Part shown: in pieces, positions 38,501 through 50,600 of the stretch | Position numbering within the stretch: the first letter of the stretch is position 1 | Layout of the letters: each line of letters begins with the position of its first letter | NCBI GenBank assembly: GCA_013397865.1 | Contig: VZTI01001048.1 | Location: 4,742,634-4,806,633, forward strand | Origin: Struthidea cinerea | Taxonomy: Eukaryota > Chordata > Aves > Passeriformes > Corcoracidae | DNA length: 64,000 nt | Direction of reading: 5' to 3' | Program-made: the position numbers and the translations under genes | The notes under the pieces: generated by a model | The model's database searches: none | What the model was told of the DNA's origin: nothing | The model's input: only the letters and a program-made list of their open reading frames with translations

Positions 38501-41500
38501 GCAATCCACGCTTTCTGACCTGGTTTGCTCAGCTGGAGCAGATTTTTGGCAGCTTTGTGTGGGTATGGTTGCAGAGGTTACAGCAGCTCACAGGAGGGCC
38601 CTGGCCCATTGAGAGGTAGCACACACACATGTCTGTGTTCCAAATGGAAGTGTTTAAAAAAGACAGGTTTTGAAATGTTGAGGAGCTATAGAGTGCGAGT
38701 ATCCAGCAAAGGCAAGACTTCACCCTATGATGAAGATTTCAGTTTGTTTGTGATTTAATTACTGAAGCACTAGTGACTTTTTTGGCATTTGTTCATTCTT
38801 TGATCACAAGTACAGAGAACTTTGGACTCTCTTTCTGTGTTACAGTGCTAAAGACAACACTAAAATGTAACAAACCACATAAAAGTAGAAACCTCCCCCA
38901 CACTGATTTGGCATTAGACACTGAGCAAAACATTCACTAATGAACGTTTAGATTAGGCTTTTCCTTTAAGTCATTTGTCTCTTTTGTTCTCGCTTCCTAA
39001 TTATGGATGAAATTTCCTTTCCTTTTGTCTTGCTGGGGTAACCCTGTGGCCACGGGGCAGGAAGGCTGCACCCCTGGGTGGGCACCTCTGGGCTCTGCCA
39101 AGCCCCAGGAGATGTCAGTTGTTTGCCAGCACCCATCACACCTCCAGCAATTAGCTTTTATTTCTTCAGTGCCACGTACTTTTATCACTTGTCCTGCATC
39201 TCAGGAAAACTTCTAGAAATAACCATAGTCCTTTGTGAGACCTTTGTTTGTTTTTGTTTGGATCAAGGCAGGGAGTGAAGAGATGCCTCTTTCCCACTCT
39301 TCGTTTTATGTTTTGCCTTCCAGCTGTCAGACCCGGGCAGTGCATGTGCACATGTGTGTAGATGTTCATGTGGTGCTTTGCAGAGTGTAACTTTGCAGCC
39401 CTAGCTCTGCGTGGCAGAGTTACTGGGGTAGAAAGTGCTGCCTAGCACTGCATCAGTGGGTGCCTGCTGAAAAGAAGCAACTCTTCATGGAAGCCCCATA
39501 ATTGGACTTATTTAAAGCCAGGCAGGACCCTGCACTAAATAGCACGTTCCTAAGAGCAGTCCTAGATTTAAAATAAATCCCGGGTTCAAAAAGTTCACAG
39601 GCTTAAAAAAAAACTAAAGAAAAGTCCCAGAAAATTTACTGGCACAAAGATAGAAAGGCTTGCCTGCCCTGTATTGTGTTTATAAAATAAAAATTTAAAC
39701 TGTCCATAAGTGATTCCACAGATGAAAAAATAAGCTGAGGTTGGTTTCTTTTCCATTTTTCTAGCTCATGTGTTGCAAGGTGTTACCCATTTCCAAGTGT
39801 TTCAGTGGAAATTGTAGGTAGGCATCAGCATCTTTTCCAGTGTGGCCCTGGTCTTGCTTTGCTTTCTGTCCTGCTCCACTAACCGCAGCCCCCAAAGCAG
39901 TTTGCTGCGGCTCTCGTGACTGGGCTGTCACTGTGGTCCTGGGCTGAGGCTGTGCCATGCTGAGCTCCAAGCACAGTCCCAGCCTGGCGGCAGGGCCATA
40001 TATCCCCGGCTGACTGAAGCAAGTTGGAAATCTGCTCTTGACTTCAGTGAGGCCCAAGCTGAACATGGTACATGTCATCTGTTTTCAAATATTTGGCTTT
40101 AGGAGTGCGTTGTTCCTGTAACAGAGCTGTTCTGAACACAGCTCAGAAAGCATTTCTACTGACTGCAACTTTCAAACTGGGCCTTTGGGAATTCACTTTT
40201 TCAGCTTTGCCAAGTTTGCCACATTCCTTGGACCACCAGGTCAGGCAGGAACACTCCCAGTTCTTGCTATGTCTCCTTTGAAATAGTAACTTTCTAGAGC
40301 ATAAGCTGGCTTGTATAGGAAAACCAAGAGTCATTAACAACATTAACTTTAGTGGCAATTAGAATAACATATTCCTGACTGTTGGCCAGATTGTTTAGGT
40401 CATAGGGTAAAATATTCTTCTTGTGTAAAGCCCTGCAGGCCTTCTACTGTTCTACAGGGGAAAAAAGGGGGGCAAAAAAAAAAAGGAAAGAAAAACAAAA
40501 AAGCCCCTCTGCCCTGTTTCCTGACACTGCGGGTAGTGAGGTGTACTTTTAAGACTGACTTCTCAAATTGTATCTTCTCTTACTTATAAAAGAAGATTGT
40601 TAGAACCATCATTGGATATGGCAGGGTCATTTAAAAATTACTCCTAACACTGAAGTGTTACGCCCTCAATTGATCATTTAATCTGATCGTTTTCCTGTTG
40701 GTGCCAGCAGTTCCCTTCTGCTGGCATTTGCCCACAGCCTTGTGCTGAGCACACCACCCCGGTGTGAGCTGTGTGCCTGTGGTGCTGTGCTGCACCCACA
40801 GTGGTGTTCGGTGCACAAATTCCTCCAGGTTGGTAACTGTGATTATTGCTAATTTTTTAAGCAATCTAGATAGAAATTACTTACTATTGAATTAAGCTCA
40901 CTAAAATCCAAGGCTTAAAAATCAAATGTTGAAAATTAGCTGTGTCAGCAAATGCATCTATCTGTGCTTGATGCCACAAGGCAGCCACTGATCTTTAGAC
41001 ACTGCAAAAGGTGCTGTTGGCTCTGGCAACCAAGAAGCCCCTTTGCTTGGTGGTGCATAGACAGGTCCCCTCAGAGCCAGGCCCTGTTCCAAAGCCACCC
41101 CTGCTCCTGGTGCCAGCAGCACCTTGGCCTCCTGGGGTGACCCAAACCCCTCTGGCAGCGTGCTTGCACCCAGGGGCGAGGTGCTCCTGCAGTTCTTGCC
41201 AGCAGGAAAATTGCAGGTTAAATTTGTGAACTGCTACAGCAGAGCTCTGCAGAAACGAGTTCCCGAGGAACGCTCGTGGCCTGCTGTCCTCATCAGGGAA
41301 ACTGAGCTCATTGCGGGAGCAGCTGGGCTGCGTTTGAAGCTTTTCCTTGCTGGCTGGACCACCCATTCCCATCACTGCCCTGGTTGTTTTGCTCCCCTGG
41401 GCAAGGAGCAAGTGTCTCCCCAGGGCTGCCTGCACCCCACACACCCTGCTGGCAGCCTGTGGTCAAAAGAGCAGAGACGAAGGTCAAAAACCCAAGAAAC

Positions 41501-42028
41501 ACCACAGATTTTTCTCAGCAGTGTTTGGTATTCACAAGGCAAGCAGCAAGTGTGCAGCTCTCAGCAGAGGAATCTGAAGACCGTGTTTGAAGGACAGTAA
41601 CGCTGAGGTGTGGCAGACATGTACAATTCCTTCAACTTGCTAAAACCAGAAAAAAAATCCCATTGTAAAGCAGTGTTGCATTTGTTAAATAATTCTGCAA
41701 GCTTCACTCTTGTGTTTTTTGACATACAACTCTGTCAAGCAACAACGCTTTTGAGAAGTTGCCTAGAGGATCAGATTTCCCATTCAACAGGGAATTAAAA
41801 AATGTTTCTGGAATTTTGCTTTGCAGTCAGAATCTATTTTCTTATCTCACATTGTACAATTTATTTTTCCTAAAGCAGTGTGCTAAATTATTTGTTATTG
41901 TTGGACTCAGTCGAGCAGCTTTATCCCTGGTGTAGTCACGAAGTATTGGAGTAAAACCAAGGATGAATTTGTCACAGTGTACTCACCAGATCAGCTGGTC
42001 TTTAGGTTAACTCTCAAAAGACAGACTT

Positions 42029-42093
42029 TTCTTCTAAATTGTTAGTGAAGGTCCCTTAATTTCTTCTAAAAATGTTAGTGAAGGTCCCTTAAA
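42029..42093. repeat. Tandem duplication, two ~32-bp units
   Basis: Two adjacent units begin ttcttctaaa and contain gttagtgaaggtcccttaa. They differ only by a small insertion and few substitutions, so the duplication is fairly recent. Confidence 0.9.
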
Positions 42094-44219
42094 GCCCCCC
42101 AAAGTTGCCTAAAAGCTTTCTTCTTCAGGTTGTGGCAAAGTTGGTTCAGAAGTGCTTCCCTGAGGCCTTTGTCAGCAGGCGGCATGGACGCAGGTGCCAA
42201 TTCTTTAGGTTACATTTATATACTTGGACTCTTTTTATAGGTTTCTGACATAAAACTGTAGAGTTGATATTCTGATTTATTAACTATCAAGTCTGCAGGA
42301 CATACAGGCTTTAAAAAGATTGAATGAGCTAAAATGTTTGTGATTGCAGTCTGGAATGAGACGCTGTATAAAGGTGTGCCAAGTAAATATGACAAAATGT
42401 AAGTGATAATTTGAATATGTACATTAAATGATGTGTGAAACAAAGCAAAGCTAGCGTAGCTCTAAATGTGACTTATTATTTGGTGAAATAGTAATATAAG
42501 AGAACCAGAATTGTGGGTTTTTTTCATTACAAGACATTTTTATTTAAAGAAGAGTCTATAAAGCATGAGGTTCAGCTAGTGACATTTTATTGAATAAACA
42601 TAGTACAGATGATTACTTACAATATAGAGTGCTTAGTGAGTGATACTTTTTATAACTAAATCCTTAAATTCATTACTGCTGTGTAAGTGGCATATCTGAT
42701 TTGTTAAGATGAATATTATATCTCTCCCTTAATGGAAATTTTGTAGTAGAAAGGTATGTGTAATTTAGCAGTAAGAGAATCTGAAAATGGGCAGATCAGT
42801 TAACTGATAAGAGGGATGCTGTGACACACCACAAGCAGGCACTGATTTTTAATATTTCCATTGCAATTGGAAGGGTACGTCATGTTACGAGTGCTCCATG
42901 GAAAGCTGCAGAGTGTTTTACACAGGTTGATTTATGTTACCATGCACAGAGCAGAAGATGGTATGAAATGTGCTCTGGCTGGATAGTGGTAGCAGAGATC
43001 TACTAATGTGTGTGTCTGAATTGCAGTGCTTGTGGTAACCAGTTTTCATCTTTAATAAATTTTATTTTCAGCTTTGCTTTGTGTTCTCAGCATTGGTTGT
43101 CCTTAATCTTTCTGGCGCTGATCTAATTTTAGAAACAATTAATCTCTCTGTTTGCTGGTCTTTCCTTAATGGCTTAAAACTCAAATGCATCCCAAACCAA
43201 CAAGGTGGCATCTCCCTCTTGCCTGGCTGAGTGCAGCTCCTGGGCTTTTGGGGTCAGCCAGTGTGCGAGGATCTCTTCTGCTGGAAGTCTGTGGTTCTGT
43301 TTCACTTTCTGAATGACTTCCCAAGTGTTCCCGTCATACCAACAGGGTGTATTAAGAGCATGAGTGCTGGTGGAGGCAAGTGAAATAGTGCAGGTGTAGC
43401 ACCTGGGGCTGTATCACCTGTGTTGGGGAACCTCTGTGCAGAAGAGGTGGAGGCAGCTCTGTTTCAGCCAGTCACCGAAGCATGGCTAGTGTGCCTAATG
43501 GATGCTTTCCCTGCTGAGAGGGCAGCAGGGCCTTAGAAGGGAATTTTCAGCTCTGGTTCTTCTCCAGAGAACCCAAGTGAGGGTTGTCACAGTGCTGCGT
43601 GGACTGGCTTCAGGCACATCTATGTCCACTGAGCCAAGGGGCTGTCCTGGAAGCAGGAGGATGTGGCTGCAAGCTTATCCCTCATGAAGGCCACGGAGGT
43701 TGTACTGGGGGGAGTGAGCAGCTGTCCTGCCACCCACCCCATGGCCAATGGAGAGCTGGCTGCCCCCTGTGTGGAGCTGCCACCTGCACGGCCCTGGGGT
43801 GCTTGATTCCCCACAGTAGGGTGTTTCTGGAGCTGTCAGAGAGCTCAGTCTCCCTGTGCACAAATGCAGATAAAAACTTGGGGGGGTTGGCAAAGATGTA
43901 TGTCCCAACCCACACTCCGGCCACAGACCAAGATAAAAAATATCTGAGAGCCCTGAAGGTCAGATGCAATGTGTCTGCTCTCAGCTAGGTCAGCACAATG
44001 TCAGGCTCATCTGCCCGACTGAGTGCCTCTCATTAGTTCAGCAAGACCTCTCATGTCCTGGGGTATGTGTGTGCTTTGGGATATTCAGCTAGAGCATTTT
44101 TTTTCTCTTGTTGTTACTAATATTGGGGCTTGGGGGCGGGTGGGAAGAGGAGAGCACAGAGAATTAAAATTCAGCGCATGCCTTTTCTTTGCGGGCTGTA
44201 ATTAATCTTGCCAATTTTT

Positions 44220-44470
44220 AAAGCTTTGAGAATCTGGTTAAGTGATAAAACACTAACAACTTTATATGACAGAGTTAGAGGCTCCCGCTATACACCCACC
44301 AGAGAAGATTAGGAGAGAGTGTTTGCAGGATTCGCACTAAGCAGCAGAGAATACAGTTGAGAATTGTTGCACCACATGATATAAAAACCACATTAATATA
44401 ATGAAAGGTGTCGGGAATAATGTGAGAGCGGCTGTAATTAAATGTATCTTAATAAGCGCAACATCCTTCT
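44220..44470. promoter_or_regulatory. Candidate conserved intronic block next to the ZNF423 exon
   Basis: About 250 bases of even-composition, repeat-free sequence with words such as ggttaagtgataaaacac and ggctgtaattaaatgtatc lie directly upstream of the exon at 44527. Position and texture fit a splicing or enhancer element. Inference only. Confidence 0.22.
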
Positions 44471-44526
44471 TAAAGCTCTTATTTTTCAGACCTCTCAAAC
44501 TTAGAGGATGTTCTTGCTGTTGGCAG

Positions 44527-44727
44527 GTGGCCTGGGAGGAGAGCTGGAGAGCGAAGCGAAGGACAGCCGGGCCCTGGAAGAGAGGAACAGTGTGACGAGC
44601 CAGGAAGAGAGAAATGAGGAAGATGAAGACATGGAGGATGAGTCAATTTACACCTGCGATAACTGTCAGCAGGACTTCGATTCACTGGCAGACCTGACTG
44701 AACACAGGGCACACAACTGTCCTGGAG
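44527..44727 (+). CDS. ZNF423: ZNF423 coding exon with acidic region and first zinc finger (201 nt, phase 1-1)
   Basis: This is the next coding exon of ZNF423. The acceptor is ttcttgctgttggcag (AG at 44525-44526, a short pyrimidine tract), and the donor is GAG|gtaatg (GT at 44728-44729). The G left by the 60-nt exon joins GT here, giving G-GLGGELESEAKDSRALEER and then the hallmark NSVTSQEERNEEDEDMEDE, which I recognise from vertebrate ZNF423. The C-terminal part, from YTCDNC to HRAHNCPG, is the first finger: C-x2-C, 12 residues, H, then H-x2-H or H-x4-C, so it is a C2HC-like or degenerate finger. In known biology ZNF423 has about 30 fingers, partners EBF factors and BMP-activated SMADs in the nucleus, and acts in cerebellar, olfactory and adipocyte development. 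The first dozen residues diverge from mammals while the acidic and finger parts are conserved. The exon carrying the following fingers is not within the remaining 19.3 kb. Confidence 0.94.
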
Positions 44728-47700
44728 GTAATGTTAAACTAGCTTTACAGTTCTGACAGGTGGTTAGCTGGGTAATTGGACATAGCAACAGCTTGAGGCC
44801 TCAAGTGAGATTAAAGAATTAATAATGTAATTTTACAGTTAATGTAATTTTATTGTGGTGCCTTGGGTAGCCTTTGTTCACTCCTTTAATAAAATTAAAA
44901 TAAAAGCAACAGCTTTCCAATTGGAATCTGTCAGTAATTACGTTAGACAAAAATGTTGTGGGGTTTTTTAATGCTAAAAGTTTCAGGCAGGTATTTTTCC
45001 CTCTCTCTCCAAATGTGGGAAGATTAAAAAAGTTAAATTACTGAAATGTGCAAAACTCCCAGGAAAAAAGGCCTCTGAACCCCGTAAAAGAACATGATGA
45101 TTCCTGAGATTAAAATTCATAGTGCGAGTTCTGTAATCCCACCCTAAAAATACAGCATTCTCTCTAGGTTATTATTACATTGCCTTTTGAATTTTATGGA
45201 AGTGAGGATGGCATCAGCCTACGCCGATCTTGATTTTACTTTCTGTAAAGTAAGAACAAGCTCAGAGCACCGGTGTGAACAATTGCAACATACCTTGCTT
45301 TTCCAGGGCTGCCTCTGCGTGGCCGGTGGTAGCAGCAGGTACTCAGCAGAGCACGCTAAGCCGATTTACAGGGGTAGGAAAAAGCTTTGCAGATTTTACC
45401 AAAGATTAAATAAAATCTTAGGAGGGGGAGCACAGAATATGTTCATATGTATTTAAATCAGAGATTCTTATCTTTCACCTTCCCAGAGTTGAATACTCTG
45501 CCATCACTTTTCCCTCCACACTCATTTAAATTATTTTTAGGCAGTTGCTGTTATGGCAGACAGGTAGGTCAAGGCTGGCAGGAGGCAGGAGGGCTAGTTT
45601 CTCCTCTGGTGCAGCAGTATCCCATCATCTTTCCCCTGAGTGCATATTCCTACTGGCCACTTAATATGTTTTGTGATTAGTCTATGTTTTCTGCTCTCCT
45701 TTTTGGGCATAAGTAAAATGATGCTCAGCCAAGAAAAAATACAGGGAGTGGAATACAGCAAGGGAGGGAGGGTCGGGTGGAGGCTTTGGCTTGGTCTGAC
45801 TCCCACCCCAAGAGCACCCTCCCTTGTCTCACTCTGGCTTGCAGAGGAGAGGATCCCCTGCTCTCATTCCCATCTGCTTGCTGGGAGGAAGGACAGAGGG
45901 ATGCTGGGGCTTTTCCCCAGCCTGCAGTTGGATAGGGATTGCAGTCCTAAGCCTGCCCCCAGGGCTCCTTGCTCTGCACTCTCATTTAAGCCCTACACAG
46001 GCTGCAAACTTGAAAGTGTGTAAAATCGAAAGGCCACTTCTTGCAGGGTAATTTCCCAGCCAGCTGGCAGCCACGGCACTGGCCTGAGACTTCTGCACAT
46101 GGCACTCTGCTGCAGGGGAGTAAGCAAGAAGATGTAACTTCCTATTCCGAAAACCCCTTGTTTTCCAAACTGGAAGGCGAAGTGCGCAGCCCACGTGGAC
46201 ACTGGTCATTTTCAAGGGAGAAGCGCCCTGGGCGGCTGCTGCTCCATCGCTGCCTGGTCTCCTCAGTTGTGCTGGGACAGCTGCTCATGGTGCTGGGGGT
46301 GAGCCCCCCAAAAGGAGGCTCTTTTTAGCCCAAATGTCTGCTTGGGTCTGGTTCCCTGTGTGGTCCCCAGACAGCTGTAATGGCACAACTGGCAGAGTGG
46401 AGCAGGCTCTGCTGATGGGGACTCCAGAGGAGGAACGTAAGGTTATGACAGGTGACAGCAGTGCTATGAAAAGGAGCAATATTTTTCCAGAGGCAAATCT
46501 GCATTAAAACATAGCAACCTAGAGATTCTATTCATGTAAATTCAGTGTTTTCACACCTCAGGTTTTTTTTTGTCTTCAGTGTAGTATTCTGTTAGTGAGA
46601 CTAAGAAAACTAAATTATATTTTTAGGCATATATCAAAATAATTTGTCAGTATTCCCATTGCTCTTCTTGATTGCAAGTAGCATAATTTTGTCTTCTTTT
46701 ACTGTCTTCACATGTGCTGATGATTTACAAAGACATTTTGTCCCAAAAACGCACCATATAACTATCTGCATATACATGAAATAAGTGCTAATTATCTCCA
46801 CGTGAGGATAATCCTTGTTCCAGAACAAGAGTGTCTGTTTTCTATTTAGTTTAATCTAGTGTCCTGAAGTGATTTTAAGTAAATAGGAAGATTGCACTCG
46901 TATATTTTGGAATGAGAATGTTTCCATGAAGACAATCTGGAATATTGCTTGGTATTCACATATCTTATCTTGAGGTAAAAACAACCCTTTCAGATACACC
47001 AGTTTGATACATGGTCTGATAACCATGAGGATTTTTGAGGAAAGCATGCAAAATGTGTGTCTTTGTTCAGTTCAACTAAAAAGACTTGCACCACCTGGGT
47101 GAAAATCTAAGACCGCCTTTGAAAGTGTGTTCTATTTAAAGATTTTACCCTACAAAAAGAGCTATTTGCCTATGTCCTTAGTTACTCCTTTGCCTGTGAT
47201 GCCTGCCTGACACACCTGAGGTTGTAATGCAGTGCCTGACCTCTTGGCAAGCTAGATTTTCATGTCTTAATCTGAAGCAGGGCTTTCAGTCATGTCTACA
47301 TGGCTCCAGATCAATACAGGTAATATTTGTAGTAATAATATCACCAGGCTGATAATACAACATAACTAATGACTTCCTTTGGGATACTGAAGTTAGGAAG
47401 GTATTGTAGCTCAGGAGTGTTGCAGGATTACAGGAGATCACTCCAAAGAACAGGATAAACCATCTATTTCACTGGAATCCCTTAGAAATTCATTACGGAG
47501 TGCTGAAGTTATAATACAGTTTGAACGCAGCTGCTTTGACATGTAAGGAAGTAACAAACAGCCATTCCCCCCCTTGCTTTTTCATGTATTTCAGACTTGT
47601 TTCTTTGAGGACAAAACACTGCTGAAATCTAGTCGTCTCTGGTAGCATAGGTGCACGGCATTCCTTTTGATGTCAGTGTAGTAGAGATGTTCTCCTTCTG

Positions 47701-48567
47701 ACAGAATTAGGTGCCTTTTATACCGTTTGCTCATGACCGATGTCTGTGATTGCAGGTCGTAGGTTCCCAGTGTCTACGGGGATCTGAAAAGGGCCTAAAT
47801 GGGGGCAGCTTGTAGCAAAAGAACATCACATTTCCTTACTGGCTATGTCTTCCCTTGTCTCCCAGCTTGCCCCCACAAACGAGCTCTCCTGCAGCAGTCC
47901 TGGAAACAGTGCCTTAAACAGCAGCATCTTAAAAAATACTCTGAGAACAAATAAAAACACCTAGTGTATACACTGGGTGTGTTAAGCTTTTAAAATTACT
48001 TTACAACTCACTGGTATCCCATATCCCCTAAGCTAGAGAGGACTAAGTAATTGCCATTGGCATGACATGCAGGCTTTTTCATATGTGTTTTTACATGCTG
48101 CTGTTACAGCATAGGTGTAGCATGATGCTATCTTACAGCGTTAGTGACAAGAGTAAAGAACTACACATGGATTTACAACTTACTGTGTCCTCCAACAAGC
48201 ACCAGAGACTCCCTACATCAAGCAACTATTCTGTGATATATCATTGCCTGGTGGCTGGTGCCAAGTGGTTTGTTGTCAGACAAAATGTGTCTAGAATGTC
48301 ACAAGCTCTGTCATTTTGCTTGTGTGTTTTAATCCACCTGCGTGACTCTGAGTTTAGCTCCAGTATTTTATTGTGTTATTTTTGCTTCCTCTACCCCTTT
48401 CCTCCATGGGTCAGAATAGTCTCAGGTAAACTTGTTTCTTCAGATTCTCAACTGAATGTAGAGTGTTTTAAAGCAAATTAGCACATCAATGAAGTGGACA
48501 AAAGTAGGTTTTGGCGGGGTCTCTGAGCATTTCATGAGGTCCTCTTCTGTTGTTGATAACTTTACAG
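44728..48567. other. ZNF423 intron downstream of the zinc-finger-1 exon, first part
   Basis: It starts with donor gtaatg. No exon or repeat of note is recognised. It is AT-rich, with a GC-richer stretch at about 45740-46330 that has open frames on both strands and no domain. Confidence 0.55.
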
Positions 48568-48648
48568 GTTGTCTGTTTCAAACAGCAGCAGAGCTATATA
48601 TGGATATTGCCAGCTTGGAAGCAGCTGATTTTTCTAAACTACTGTACG
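48568..48648 (+). other. Candidate in-frame cassette exon of ZNF423 (81 nt, phase 1-1)
   Basis: An acceptor (cctcttctgttgttgataac then tttacag, AG at 48566-48567) and a donor (ACG|gtagga, GT at 48649-48650) bound 81 nt. Entered with the G carried from the ZNF423 exon at 44527-44727, the frame is open throughout: G-CLFQTAAELYMDIASLEAAD then FSKLLY, leaving one nucleotide. Entry and exit phase equal those of both proven exons, so inclusion would insert 27 residues directly after the first finger without shifting the frame. I do not recall this segment in ZNF423 proteins. Chance open pairs of this size are common in introns, so the call is tentative. Confidence 0.25.
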
Positions 48649-50139
48649 GTAGGAACTAGTTTATAATTAAAGTCTTGCAGTTGCTCCTTTTAAATGCCCT
48701 GTAACTTGTACACTAGGCTTACGTTTTAAACGAGGTACTGTAACTGTTTCATGCTAGTGTATAATTTTGCATTTTCTTTTATTTCACCTGCTACAAGAAT
48801 TTTAATTGCCATGCAACCGTATTTGCGGGATGCTTGTCCAGAAACCCATATACAGCAGCTTGTCAACAAGTGACGATGTCTCATGAATGTTTCTGTCAGG
48901 TGGCACTTTCTACTTCCCACTGACAAAGAGATATCTTATATACATTTCCAAAATTAGCCCTTCCCAAAATTGTAATCTTTGGTTGCACCTGATTGGCAAG
49001 TCAGAGATTTTTCTCTCCTTTTGCTGCTGCTGTTGTTATGTCTTTAAATTAATGAATTACTGATTGTCCTCCACAAAAGAAACTGAAATACAGTTGTGAA
49101 AAAGCAGTGTGGAAACTTAATTATACACCTAGTTTATACAGCTGTGTCTCTAATGACCTAGTGGCCCTAATTACTGTGTTGTGGCTCAGTCTGAGTGCTC
49201 TTGTCCTTGCCAGAATTCTGCTCCTTTCTCTTAACCTGACTAGTGTTTCAAGCTTAAAAAAATAACAAGTTTCCTTTTTTTGTTCTTTTCTGCGTTGTCG
49301 TGCTGAAATGCAGTTTCCCTTCTTTCCAGAGGTCATAGCAGTGTTTTAAAATTGGCACCAGAAAAGCTCAGTAATATCACAAACTGTAAAAACATGGATT
49401 TTCCCTGGAGTCCTCAGTTCTTGCTGTCTAGATCTGAAAATGGGCACCGGGGCAGTGTTTTTATTGTCAATCACTTGGAGGGCTCCAAGTGCAGATTCCT
49501 GTCCTTAGTTTGTCACAGACGTCCCCTCTCCAGGTGCAGGGACAGCACAGGGCTCCCCAGGGCTCGGCAGCTGCCTTGGCTACAGTGTCCAGGTGCTGCA
49601 CGTCTCCCTGCAGTCAGTATTTGTTCCCTCTGTGCTGAGAGCCCTGAAGCCCCACATTGTTGTAGGGGTACACATGGCTGGGTGGTCTGGGGTCTGGCTC
49701 CCCTGACTGCCGTCACCACCGAGGTGGTGTTTGAGTTCTCCCGGAGGTTCCCAGCCAGCCTGCAAAGAGGCTTTTTCTAGGACTTCTGCTTGCACGTGCC
49801 AGAAAATCAGTGTGCTGCTAAGGAGCTGTGCTGACTGGTTTTCTGTGCAGGTGCTCAGTGAAATACGTATTTATCGTGTAGAACATAAAGCACATTCCCA
49901 CATCTGAATTGGGATCTGAAGAGGAGCAGAAGCACAGCTGCAAATTTCACGTCAAACAGGGCCTACAGTAGCCCTGGCCGTGCTGAGGTTTCACAGCGCA
50001 TCCCGTGCAGTGTGTGCTGAGGCACCGGCGCTGGCTCTGCCCCCACACATGGCAAAAGTGCTTTAGGGTAGCGTGTCACATATTGCGTGTGTTTGACAAA
50101 GTTGTGCCAAGTGTTGTGCTCCCTAACAGTGCTGCTTAC
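48649..50139. other. Intron downstream of the candidate cassette exon
   Basis: No exon is supportable. The first ~300 bases (to about 48940) are complex, repeat-free and enhancer-like in texture. The rest is ordinary. Confidence 0.5.
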
Positions 50140-50600
50140 CCGTCAGCTCGGAGGGTCGTCCGCAGGTGAAGGTAGGTGAGACCCCCGGGCTGCACCCAGG
50201 GCACGCGGCCCCGTGCTCAGCCCCTCGGCACGGCGAGGTGTTAGTGGGGCTGAGCCTCAGCGCTCGTTTCTCGGGCTCTCCTGGATTTTGCAGGCATGCC
50301 AGTGCCTGTAAGGATTTGTGGTGGGGGGACATGCGAATTTCAAACAATGCCTGCTCACCATAAACACCCAGCTGGGGATTCGCTTTGTGGCTTCACGGAG
50401 GGTGTCCCAGAGCGGGGCCGGCAGTGAGCCCACGGCAGATCCGCAGCCGCGCGGGAGCCGGCGCGCGGAGCTGGGCAGTGTGCTCGCTGATAAGAGTGTG
50501 CCAGTGTACCGGGCACCATCCCCTGCAAATCGCCACGGCCACCTTTGTGCCGGTCCCCCTGGGGATGGTGGCAAGGGAGGCAGCACCAGGCACTGCGTGT
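50140..50600. promoter_or_regulatory. Intragenic CpG-rich region
   Basis: Roughly 450 bp with dozens of CG dinucleotides, densest at 50155-50280 and 50395-50570 (for example cagccgcgcgggagccggcg), in a CpG-poor intron. A good donor-like site (AAG|gtaggt, GT at 50172-50173) lies at its left part. It may be an internal promoter of ZNF423, an enhancer or a GC-rich island without promoter function. The open frames here, up to 184 codons, are by-products of high GC. Confidence 0.4.

Larger units (their letters stand above)
31635..44526. other. ZNF423 intron, last part before the zinc-finger-1 exon
   Basis: No further exon is supportable in these 12.9 kb. It holds T-rich low complexity at 32287-32311, a candidate regulatory block at about 32330-32540, A-rich stretches near 34540-34560 and 40455-40500, a 32-33-bp tandem duplication at 42029-42093, and a regulatory-looking block just before the exon at about 44220-44470. 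Open frames of 100-158 codons (for example around 33.2-33.6 and 41.0-41.6 kb) overlap open frames on the other strand and carry no recognisable domain. Confidence 0.55.

Noticed and set aside
41124..41600. 158-codon open frame on the plus strand
   Set aside because: GC-richer intronic patch with open frames on both strands and no domain.
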